Position numbers and translations under genes: made by a program. Below the pieces are notes generated by a model. The model saw nothing but the letters and a program-made list of their open reading frames with translations, was not told the origin of the DNA and did no database searches. Below are positions 8,133 to 15,017 of a DNA stretch of 31,585 bases, piece by piece (the stretch's first letter is position 1; the number at the start of each line of letters is the position of its first letter). Source of the stretch: CAYVAP01 sp964343195 (GTDB lineage Bacteria; Bacteroidota; Bacteroidia; J057); NCBI GenBank assembly GCA_964343195.1, contig CAYFIR010000077.1, positions 1 through 31,585 of the forward strand, in the 5' to 3' direction.

Positions 8133-8140
8133 CAAATTTA
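8133..8140 (-). promoter_or_regulatory. Exact TAnnTTTG -7 box for the response regulator
   Basis: The minus strand reads TAAATTTG, a perfect match to the Bacteroidota -7 element in the divergent region between the regulator and the fructosamine-kinase gene. No clear TTG lies at the expected -33 spacing. It would give a leader of about 125-130 nt that includes the terminator-like hairpin. Confidence 0.35.
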
Positions 8141-8194
8141 GTCTATTTACGCTTTTGAACAGCGACTTTTGTTACACATTCTCATTCAAAAAAT

Positions 8195-9067
8195 ATGGAT
8201 TCCGGCATTCCAGACGAAATCATCCATGCTGTTTCAGCCAAAACCGGACTGAAAATCCTCCGTGTCCAGCCTGTATCTGGCGGCTGCATCCACCATGCAC
8301 ATCGGCTTGACATGGCAAAGGGCTCCAGTTTTTTCATCAAATTCAACCACCGGGACCACCTAGCCAATTTTAAGGCAGAACAGAGGGGGCTCTCCCTGCT
8401 GGCTTCTACCCAGACCGTTCCCGTTCCGCTCAACCTGCAGACTGGGGAAACTGAGAAGTATGCTTACCTCCTTATGCATTGGATTGAATCAGGACCTCCG
8501 GGTCACCGATACTGGACAAACTTTGGCCAGTATCTCGCATATCTCCATCAGCATAGCCACCCCAAATTCGGGCTGGATCACCAGAACTTCATTGGCTCCC
8601 TTCCTCAACAAAACGCCCTATGCGATACCTGGGCAGAGTTTTTTATGACCCAACGGCTGGAGCCCATGCTCAGGATGGCCAGCCAGCGTGGATACGTCGA
8701 CCGGGGGGTGCGCCGGCAATTTGACTCTCTGGAAGGGCGCCTGCCGAATCTCTTTCCAGAAGAGCCTCCGGCGCTGATTCATGGGGACCTGTGGGGAGGC
8801 AACATCCTCTGCAATGATCAGGGGGAGGCTGTAATGATCGATCCGGCGGTTTACTATGGCCACCGGGAGATGGAACTCGCCTTTATGAGCCTCTTTGACC
8901 GACAGCCTCCTGAATTTTTCGAGGCATATGAATCAGTGCTTCCCCTTGAACCAGACTGGCAAAGTCGTATTGACCTGTGCAACCTTTATCCGCTGCTGGT
9001 TCATGTCAATCTTTTCGGAGTAAGTTACCTGGGATCGCTCAGGTCGGCATTGAGCCGATATGTGTAA
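8195..9067 (+). CDS. Fructosamine/ketosamine-3-kinase family protein
   Basis: This 290-residue cytoplasmic kinase has the aminoglycoside-phosphotransferase-like fold. Members phosphorylate ketoamines on glycated proteins or amino acids, which destabilises the adduct, so a protein-deglycation role is inferred. Visible motifs are K49 in FFIKF (ATP lysine), E62 in FKAEQRGLSLL, the catalytic loop HGDLWGGNIL at 196-205 with D198, and the metal-binding IDPAVYYGHREMELAF from 215. The exact HGDLWGGN plus IDPAVYYGHRE pair is typical of this family rather than of antibiotic kinases. The length is normal. The gene diverges from the response regulator across 197 bp and converges on the porin gene with only 18 bp between stop codons. 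No clear promoter was seen. Confidence 0.92.
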   Translation: MDSGIPDEIIHAVSAKTGLKILRVQPVSGGCIHHAHRLDMAKGSSFFIKFNHRDHLANFKAEQRGLSLLASTQTVPVPLNLQTGETEKYAYLLMHWIESGPPGHRYWTNFGQYLAYLHQHSHPKFGLDHQNFIGSLPQQNALCDTWAEFFMTQRLEPMLRMASQRGYVDRGVRRQFDSLEGRLPNLFPEEPPALIHGDLWGGNILCNDQGEAVMIDPAVYYGHREMELAFMSLFDRQPPEFFEAYESVLPLEPDWQSRIDLCNLYPLLVHVNLFGVSYLGSLRSALSRYV

Positions 9068-9085
9068 TGCGCTGTCCAATCCATG

Positions 9086-10384
9086 CTAATAAGTAGCACT
9101 CAGCCCCAATCCCAGCCAGTTTCCACGCTTGGCCGGACCTAGTCCACTTATGTTGTAGTAATCATTGCCAGAAAACCCGGGTTCGGCTTCGCCCGCATTT
9201 CCCTGTTGCCAGGTGTAATGCAGGGTGAGTTTCAGCTTCTGCTCACGGATGTAGAGGTTAAGTCCAGCATCGATGACTCGGTCATTACCCGCAGGAAGCC
9301 CGAGTGCCAATGCTTCTGTCTGGTCCTGATTGGATAACACGCCATTCATCATCATGCCCATCACCTGAGGCTCCAGGACCAATCCCTTTCTCAGGTGGAT
9401 GTTATACCCCAAACGGGCATGTCCAACCCGAGCCTGATGGGTAACTATCGCAGATGATACGGGAGAGGTAATTCCGTTGCGATGCAACAGGGTCCACTCC
9501 CCATCGAAATTGATGCCGCCCCAATTCAGCAACCAGTCCAGGCTGAAGGCCCTGCTGTAAAAAAAGGCTTCTGTTTGTCCCTGATGACTCCCTCCGACGC
9601 CGATGGATAGCCCATTTCTTCGGCTAAAGTAATTATTTCCATAGCCCATCTTATAGTGAGTCTGCTCAGGGTCACCCAGATAAAGTACCACTCTTCCTAC
9701 CCACAAGGGGCGATGCGGACTCCCCAGGTTATTTCCCCCACTCATGCCTGGAGTAAACAGTCCCAGGTTATAGTTCAGGGTCAGCCATTCATTCAAAAAA
9801 ACGTCTCCCCCAATGTCAAACCCGGTCGTCCGTCCGGAACTCCTCCCAGTCAGGTGCCGGCGAGTATAGGTTTGAGAGGGAGCTTTGTCCATGGAGCCAA
9901 CTGCAAAGGCAGAGGTTATGCTTTCCCGTCCCAATTGTGGCCGAAAGTATCCTCCGGAGAAGTTGAGCCACTCTGCGCCAGGAAGCACCTGCCAGGTGAA
10001 GTAGGCATCCCAAATGCCCAGGTTGGGGTTCCGGGTTTCGGATCCCCATCCCGGATTGCCTCCGCCACGGTTGCCTGCATTGACATCGTGCCCCATTTGG
10101 TCAAAGTAGGTGATCACAGCGACCTTTAGCCGGTCATATGGCTGCGCCTTCACCCCTATCCGCGCACGACGTACCTGGACGTTCAGCCCATTGGCCATCG
10201 GCTGATAGGCCTCCGCTGTGGTATCAAAGTACTGCTGTCCAAAGGTATATACCCCCCAAAACTGCACATTGCCCACCAGACGAATGACCTGCTCTTTTGG
10301 CTCAGAAGTGGTCGATTCCTGGGCAAAAAGAAAGGAATATGAGACAAACAGAAGAAGCAGAATGAGGCGGGGAGGGTGTACCAT
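9086..10384 (-). CDS. Outer-membrane porin, Porin_O_P (OprO/OprP-like) type
   Basis: This 432-residue protein has a signal peptide (LILLLLFVSYSFLFAQ, cleavage near FAQ-ES), followed by alternating amphipathic strands throughout. It has a barrel-like aromatic C-terminus ending in Y (WLGLGLSATY). The N-terminal barrel segment with FWGVYTFGQQYFD, the block VRRARIGVKAQPYDRLKV, and GYFRPQLGRESI are the usual pattern of phosphate-selective-porin-like proteins in Bacteroidota. Those proteins are often not phosphate specific. The gene follows the GH13 lipoprotein by 132 bp on the same strand. Passage of oligosaccharides for that enzyme is therefore a reasonable guess, but only a guess. The leader contains a 7-bp inverted repeat (10388-10394 with 10429-10435) just before the ATG. 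Confidence 0.72.
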   Translation of the reverse strand: MVHPPRLILLLLFVSYSFLFAQESTTSEPKEQVIRLVGNVQFWGVYTFGQQYFDTTAEAYQPMANGLNVQVRRARIGVKAQPYDRLKVAVITYFDQMGHDVNAGNRGGGNPGWGSETRNPNLGIWDAYFTWQVLPGAEWLNFSGGYFRPQLGRESITSAFAVGSMDKAPSQTYTRRHLTGRSSGRTTGFDIGGDVFLNEWLTLNYNLGLFTPGMSGGNNLGSPHRPLWVGRVVLYLGDPEQTHYKMGYGNNYFSRRNGLSIGVGGSHQGQTEAFFYSRAFSLDWLLNWGGINFDGEWTLLHRNGITSPVSSAIVTHQARVGHARLGYNIHLRKGLVLEPQVMGMMMNGVLSNQDQTEALALGLPAGNDRVIDAGLNLYIREQKLKLTLHYTWQQGNAGEAEPGFSGNDYYNISGLGPAKRGNWLGLGLSATY

Positions 10385-10516
10385 TGATCCTGGGAAACAG
10401 ATTTTGCAGGAAAAAAGTAAAGTTCTCCCCCAGGACTCAGATAAGCAACCAAAATCACATTATAATATTACAATAATTGATACATACCCATTCTGCCGGC
10501 CTGTCATCCGATTGAT

Positions 10517-12430
10517 CTACCTTGGCTTCCTGCCCAAAACGAGGACTGAACGTGGATCAATCTCCACCGGTAGCATGGACCCACTGGCAGCCAGTGTCCC
10601 ATTCCCCAGCAAATCCTGAAAGCTGGCGTCCGCAGAAGCTACTGGTAGCTGAATCTGCCGCAATTCCTGCGAGAGATTAAATATGACCAAGACCTCTTCT
10701 GTATCCAGGAAACGGCGGTAGGCCAGGACATTCTGCTCATCATCGGCCATCACAAACTCCAGTTCACCCCGATTGAGGGCTTCCTGACTGGTTCGCATTT
10801 TGGTCAATTGCTGGTAAAAATCCAGTAGTTCCATATCTGCTTTCACCTCATCTACAGGCCGATCTACCTCTTCCCGAAAATTTACCTGCTCTGGCTCAAA
10901 TTCAAGGTCGGGCCAGATGATGGGCTTGCGACAGTCCGGGTCATCGGCTCCCCACATCCCCAGTTCATCACCGTTCCAGATGTGAGGTGCCCCCGGGAAG
11001 GTAAATTGTTGGACTAAAAGGAGTTTTTGCAGCTGACGAGTCTCCTCATCAGGTTTGTTGATCAGGTAGGTAGCATCTCCGCTGGGGCCTGCCATGTACT
11101 TGTATTTGTTGGGATTGTACAAGGATGTGGACAGACGGGGCGCATCGTGACTGGCTGCTACATTCATCATGACTCGTTGCTGTCGGGAACTCAGGCCCTC
11201 ATTCATCTGTTTCCATTTCCCGACAAAGCTCTCCGGCGAATGTACAGGTGGCACCTGAGCCAATAATCCCCGAAGGTTGCGGTACCAGCGGTAGTTCATG
11301 ACGGCATCAAACTGATCGCCCTGGAGGAACATCTGCGGTGCCAGCAGGCTATCCGGCCAGTCATACCACCACACCTCCCCGACGAGGTAGGCATCGGGGT
11401 TGACATCTCTCACCACAGCACGGTATTCTCGCCAGAACTCCTGCGGCACCTCAGCTGCAACATCCAGCCGAAAGCCATCTACTCCATCACTGGGGTCTCC
11501 GTCATCATTGGGGTCGAGCCAGCGCCGGGTCACGGCAAACAGATGGGCCTTGAGGGACTTGCTGTGCAGATTTCCTTCGAAGGGGAAGTGATCGTCGGTA
11601 GGCGGATTGATGTCTTTTTTGAACTCCGGAAGGCTGTTGATGCCTAACCAGCCTGCATACTCAAATTCATTTTCGGGGGTAGCAGGGTCGTCCAGTGATT
11701 CGTAGTGGTACCAGTCTTTGACAAGTGACTCCTCGCCATTTTTTCTGATATCCTGGAAGGCCCAGAACTCGGTTCCGGTATGGTTCCACGAATAGTCCAT
11801 GACTACGCGGATCCCATGAGCATGCAGGCTATCAACCAACTCAAGGAAGAGTTGGTCGGCAGCAGTGAAAGTCCAACTGCGGGGATCCATCGGATTTTCA
11901 GACGCCATCATGGCGGCATCACCGTCCGGATCCGGGCCGAAATTTCGGTCGATGTGTCGGTAGTTGCGCGCGTCATACTTGTGCAGTGAAGGCGCATCGT
12001 TTAGCGGATTGAAGTATATGGCGTTGATGCCCAGTTCGCTGAGGTAATCAAGCTGATCCATGACGCCCTGCAGGTCCCCCCCGTAGCGTCGCAGTTGAGC
12101 TTTGGCATGAAAATTCTCCCCGGGCATATCGGCCATCCAGAGATCTCGGGCATACCAGTCCTGCCCCCAGGGAGTTATGGCCCAACTCTCGGGAACTTCC
12201 GCAGAGGTTTCGGCATACATGTCCTGGGGGCGGGGATCGTTAGAGGGGTCCCCATTGCGAAAACGTTCCGGAAAAATCTGGTACCAAATGGCACTTTCGG
12301 CCCAAACCGGAGGCTGGTCAAAAGGGGTGGAAGCCGCAGGTCCCTGGCTGTTGGCAGAAGAACCGCACCCAGAAATCACCATTGTCAATACCAACATTAC
12401 CCCTGACAGGGAAACATATCGAGCTAGCAT
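10517..12430 (-). CDS. GH13 alpha-amylase-family lipoprotein (neopullulanase-like)
   Basis: This 637-residue alpha-glucan hydrolase starts at the ATG at 12428-12430, which opens a lipoprotein signal peptide with lipobox VISGC (Cys22). The longer reading frame upstream lacks any signal. The TIM barrel begins at AIWYQIFPERFRNGDPSNDP, a pattern of cyclomaltodextrinase/neopullulanase-like enzymes. All four GH13 regions are present: DYSWNH (about 212-217), GFRLDVAAEV with nucleophile D323, LVGEVWW with acid/base E352, and AASHDAPR with H428/D429. A DPNDDGDPSDG loop may bind calcium. A beta-sandwich domain C closes the protein. The residues after Cys22 (GSSANSQGP) lack an acidic surface-export motif, so a periplasmic face is likely. 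It is divergent from an MFS permease and upstream of a porin. No SusC/SusD genes are nearby. Confidence 0.9.
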   Translation of the reverse strand: MLARYVSLSGVMLVLTMVISGCGSSANSQGPAASTPFDQPPVWAESAIWYQIFPERFRNGDPSNDPRPQDMYAETSAEVPESWAITPWGQDWYARDLWMADMPGENFHAKAQLRRYGGDLQGVMDQLDYLSELGINAIYFNPLNDAPSLHKYDARNYRHIDRNFGPDPDGDAAMMASENPMDPRSWTFTAADQLFLELVDSLHAHGIRVVMDYSWNHTGTEFWAFQDIRKNGEESLVKDWYHYESLDDPATPENEFEYAGWLGINSLPEFKKDINPPTDDHFPFEGNLHSKSLKAHLFAVTRRWLDPNDDGDPSDGVDGFRLDVAAEVPQEFWREYRAVVRDVNPDAYLVGEVWWYDWPDSLLAPQMFLQGDQFDAVMNYRWYRNLRGLLAQVPPVHSPESFVGKWKQMNEGLSSRQQRVMMNVAASHDAPRLSTSLYNPNKYKYMAGPSGDATYLINKPDEETRQLQKLLLVQQFTFPGAPHIWNGDELGMWGADDPDCRKPIIWPDLEFEPEQVNFREEVDRPVDEVKADMELLDFYQQLTKMRTSQEALNRGELEFVMADDEQNVLAYRRFLDTEEVLVIFNLSQELRQIQLPVASADASFQDLLGNGTLAASGSMLPVEIDPRSVLVLGRKPR

Positions 12431-12677
12431 AGTAGTAGAAGTTGCAAATGAGTTGAAATTCAATCTAGGCGAAATCTTCGAGTATTTTATCCAGCGGAGC
12501 ACCGCTTCATAGGCTGGGACAAGTTTTTCGGGTTTAGCGCCTCGCACTTCCGATAAGAAATCTGGATTTGGCTATATTGATCTTGCATTCGGCTCCCGTC
12601 GGATGCCTGATGGGAGGTTGCCTTGTGCCGACCTTTCACCTTGACTCGCCTAAATCTTTTTCAACTACTACTCCATC
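12431..12677. other. Divergent intergenic region between GH13 and MFS genes
   Basis: These 247 bp must hold the promoters of both glucan genes. No good TAnnTTTG match stands out on either strand. TATATTGA at 12573-12580 on the plus strand is the nearest. Two hairpins are visible: AGCGG-AGCA-CCGCT at 12493-12506 in the GH13 leader, and the stronger inverted repeat at 12593-12616 before the MFS gene. Confidence 0.5.
12593..12616. promoter_or_regulatory. Inverted repeat upstream of the MFS permease gene
   Basis: CTCCCGTC (12593-12600) and GATGGGAG (12609-12616) are complementary at 7 of 8 positions, and the eighth is a G-U pair in plus-strand RNA. The loop is 8 nt. The repeat lies 61 bp before the MFS ATG. 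It could be an operator for a local sugar regulator or a leader hairpin. No regulator gene is present in the window. Confidence 0.35.
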
Positions 12678-14285
12678 ATGGCAGGATCATCATTTACTCC
12701 CGAAGCCGGAGCACGTGTGAACAAGCCCAGGCTCAGCTTCTGGCAAATCTGGAATATGAGCTTTGGCTTCCTGGGTATTCAGTTTGGCTTTGCTCTACAA
12801 AACGCCAACGTCAGCCGTATTTTTGAAACCCTGGGAGCAAATCCCGAAGAAATACCCATCCTCTGGGTCGCCGCTCCCGTGACGGGCCTCCTCATCCAAC
12901 CCATCATCGGCCACCTGAGCGACAAGACCTGGACCCCGCTGGGGCGTCGCCGGCCCTTCTTTTTGATCGGGGCTATTCTGGCTTCACTGGCTCTGTTTAT
13001 CATGCCCAATTCTCCCATCCTCTGGGTCGCTGCGGGTATGCTCTGGATCATGGATGCCTCCATCAACGTTTCCATGGAGCCCTTCCGGGCTTTTGTGGGC
13101 GACCTGCTCCCAGCAGAACAGCGAACCGCAGGATTTGCCATGCAAAGCTTCTTCATTGGTACAGGAGCCGTCATCGCCTCTGCGTTGCCTTACATCCTTT
13201 CCAACTGGTTTGGGGTCTCAAGTCAGGCACCGGAAGGAGTCGTGCCCGATCAGGTTAAGTACTCCTTCTATATCGGAGGGGCAGTCTTTTTACTGGCAGT
13301 GATCTGGACGGTCGTCACGACCAAGGAATATTCGCCTGAAGAGGTAGCCTCATTTTCGGAGGGAGAGGAAGTTGCCTCTGAACAGACCGGCTCATCTGAA
13401 GAAGCCCATTCAGGCAGTTCGTTTTTCAGAATCGGAGGCCTGTTCCTCGTATTGGGAGCGGCTGCCACCGCTTTGGTGTACTTCCTTTCACTAGGTAAAA
13501 AAGAGCTATACATCCTCACCGTAGGGCTGGGGGTGTTTGGATTGATATCACTGGTCGCAGGCCTGCTTTCTCAACAGAGTCGCACTGAAGGCGGCTTCAT
13601 GGAGGTGATGAGCGACCTCTACCGAATGCCCAAAACCATGGCTCAACTCGCGGTTGTGCAATTTTTCTCCTGGTTTGGGCTGTTTGCCATGTGGATTTAC
13701 ACCACGGCGGCTGTCACCAGCACGATCTACGGGACTACGGATACCACCTCCATCGCCTACAACGAAGGGGCTGACTGGGTAGGGGTATGCTTTGCGGTGT
13801 ACAATGGCGTCGCAGCCCTGGTTGCCTTCCTGCTGCCAGAGTTAGCCAAACTGACCAGCCGAAAAATCGTTCACCTCATCTGCCTGGTGCTGGGTGGGCT
13901 GGGACTCGCCTCGATCTATGTGGTCAAGGATCCCAATCTGCTCCTCGTTTCCATGGTAGGAATTGGAATCGGCTGGGCTTCCATTCTGTCCATGCCCTAT
14001 GCGATCCTTTCCGGGGCATTACCCGCGAAAAAAATGGGGGTTTACATGGGGATCTTCAACTTCTTCATCGTGATCCCGCAACTGGTAGCCGCTTCCATTC
14101 TGGGCTTCCTGGTCGGTGAACTGTTTGGCGGAGAAGCCGTCAACGCCCTGCTAGTGGGTGGCATCGCCATGGTAGGTGCTGGTTTTCTCACCTTGCTGGT
14201 GGACGATGTAGACGAACGCAGGCTACGGGAGGCCGCTGGCGAAGATGCCAACCTGACCAATTATTTCAACCGGAAGCGGAAGTAG
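12678..14285 (+). CDS. MFS sugar permease, SLC45/MalT-like
   Basis: This 535-residue inner-membrane transporter has about 12 helices. The start NKPRLSFWQIWNMSFGFLGI, then QFGFALQNANVSRIFE, and the loop GHLSDKTWTPLGRRRPFF are characteristic of the SLC45/GPH-like bacterial sugar permeases, many of which take up maltose or sucrose with protons. A long soluble loop rich in E and S (about residues 215-255) joins the halves. An extra pair of hydrophobic segments follows it (about 250-300), which may explain the length above the usual 450. The ATG at 12678 gives the typical N-terminus. It is divergent from the GH13 lipoprotein, which suggests import of the short maltodextrins that enzyme releases. 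The specificity is inferred from context and family. Confidence 0.87.
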   Translation: MAGSSFTPEAGARVNKPRLSFWQIWNMSFGFLGIQFGFALQNANVSRIFETLGANPEEIPILWVAAPVTGLLIQPIIGHLSDKTWTPLGRRRPFFLIGAILASLALFIMPNSPILWVAAGMLWIMDASINVSMEPFRAFVGDLLPAEQRTAGFAMQSFFIGTGAVIASALPYILSNWFGVSSQAPEGVVPDQVKYSFYIGGAVFLLAVIWTVVTTKEYSPEEVASFSEGEEVASEQTGSSEEAHSGSSFFRIGGLFLVLGAAATALVYFLSLGKKELYILTVGLGVFGLISLVAGLLSQQSRTEGGFMEVMSDLYRMPKTMAQLAVVQFFSWFGLFAMWIYTTAAVTSTIYGTTDTTSIAYNEGADWVGVCFAVYNGVAALVAFLLPELAKLTSRKIVHLICLVLGGLGLASIYVVKDPNLLLVSMVGIGIGWASILSMPYAILSGALPAKKMGVYMGIFNFFIVIPQLVAASILGFLVGELFGGEAVNALLVGGIAMVGAGFLTLLVDDVDERRLREAAGEDANLTNYFNRKRK

Positions 14286-14291
14286 CATTGA

Positions 14292-14432
14292 GATCGCTGT
14301 GCTGTCAGACCACATTGTTGTCAGAAGTCAGAAATGCGCTGGCCTTGCCAGCTTGAGGTTCAAAGAATCTCTTTGATCCTATCTGACTTCTGAAAGGCTA
14401 TAGCCGATTTGACTTCTCACAGCGCAGCGGTC
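14292..14432. repeat. Nested inverted-repeat element between convergent genes
   Basis: The 161-bp gap between the MFS and DUF1801 stop codons is almost wholly self-complementary. An outer pair, 14292-14308 with 14416-14432, matches at 14 of 17 positions, and two of the three mismatches are G-U pairs in plus-strand RNA. Inside is a perfect 12-bp pair (14321-14332 with 14382-14393, TCAGAAGTCAGA). It encloses two hairpins, GCTGGC-CTT-GCCAGC (14338-14352) and TCAAAG-AATCT-CTTTGA (14360-14376). A GGCTATAGCC palindrome lies at 14396-14405. It could be a bidirectional terminator, a mobile repeat or a structured RNA. No strong T-tract follows it. Confidence 0.7.
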
Positions 14433-14446
14433 TTTCTTCTGCTTCT

Positions 14447-14866
14447 CTACTCCCCATATTCCTCCCGCATGTAGGCGACAGATTCTGCGATCAGTTCACG
14501 CAGTACCTGTTCGTCCACATCGGCAAGTTTGTTGATGTAGAGGCAGGATTTGCCGGTTTTGTATTTTCCGAGCTTGCTCAGCAACTCACCGTATCGCTCG
14601 AATCCCGGCAGGATGTACAGGGAGTGTTTTTGCTTCCGTGGGGAAAAGCCAGTCATCAGCATGTCCCCTTCCCGGCCACTCTCATACTTGTAATGGTAGG
14701 TGCCAAATCCTATGATGCTCGGCCCCCACATCACTGCGGGTTCTCCGGTTATTTCCCTGAACATCTCCAGTAAACGAAAGCCATCGGCCCGTCGAACATC
14801 ATGGTCTACAGCCGCGATGAAATCTTCAGGTTTCACATCGGTGGGCACAGTTTTGAGTTCAGACAT
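14447..14866 (-). CDS. DUF1801 family protein
   Basis: This 139-residue soluble protein belongs to the DUF1801/YdhG-like fold family, whose biochemical role is not established. The recognisable features are the helical start DVKPEDFIAAVDHDVRRADGF, the central MWGPSIIGFGTYHYKYESGREG, the strand-rich SPRKQKHSLYILPGFERY and the closing GKSCLYINKLADVDEQVL. The start is the ATG at 14864-14866. The frame stays open further upstream, but that extension runs through a leader hairpin and the 3' end of the giant-protein unit and is not protein-like. It converges on the MFS gene. The gene lies downstream of the terminator of the giant T9SS gene, so it needs its own promoter. TAATTTTC on the minus strand near 14893 is one mismatch from a -7 box. 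Confidence 0.85.
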   Translation of the reverse strand: MSELKTVPTDVKPEDFIAAVDHDVRRADGFRLLEMFREITGEPAVMWGPSIIGFGTYHYKYESGREGDMLMTGFSPRKQKHSLYILPGFERYGELLSKLGKYKTGKSCLYINKLADVDEQVLRELIAESVAYMREEYGE

Positions 14867-14906
14867 GGGATTGAGTTTTGAGGGGTGAAAATTATAATTC
14901 AAGATA

Positions 14907-14949
14907 AGGAGTTTGCTCCTGAATCCATCACCAGTAGAGACAACTACTG
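14907..14949 (-). promoter_or_regulatory. Two small hairpins ahead of the DUF1801 gene
   Basis: AGGAG-TTTG-CTCCT (14907-14920) and CAGTAG-AGACAA-CTACTG (14932-14949) are perfect inverted repeats. They lie between the terminator of the 1843-residue T9SS gene and the DUF1801 ATG. The second may extend the terminator. The first would fall in or near the DUF1801 promoter. Their function is unknown. Confidence 0.35.
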
Positions 14950-14951
14950 TC

Positions 14952-14984
14952 AAAAGCAAAGCCCCCACCAAAATTGGCGGGGGC
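14952..14984 (-). terminator. Terminator of the 1843-residue T9SS gene
   Basis: GCCCCC (14961-14966) pairs with GGGGGC (14979-14984). The stem continues after one mismatch with CCA/TGG. On the minus strand the hairpin is followed by TTTGCTTTTG. It starts 34 bp after the stop codon of the giant gene. Confidence 0.8.
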
Positions 14985-15017
14985 GATCAGTTTCTGGAAA
15001 GTCCCAATGAGGTCTTT

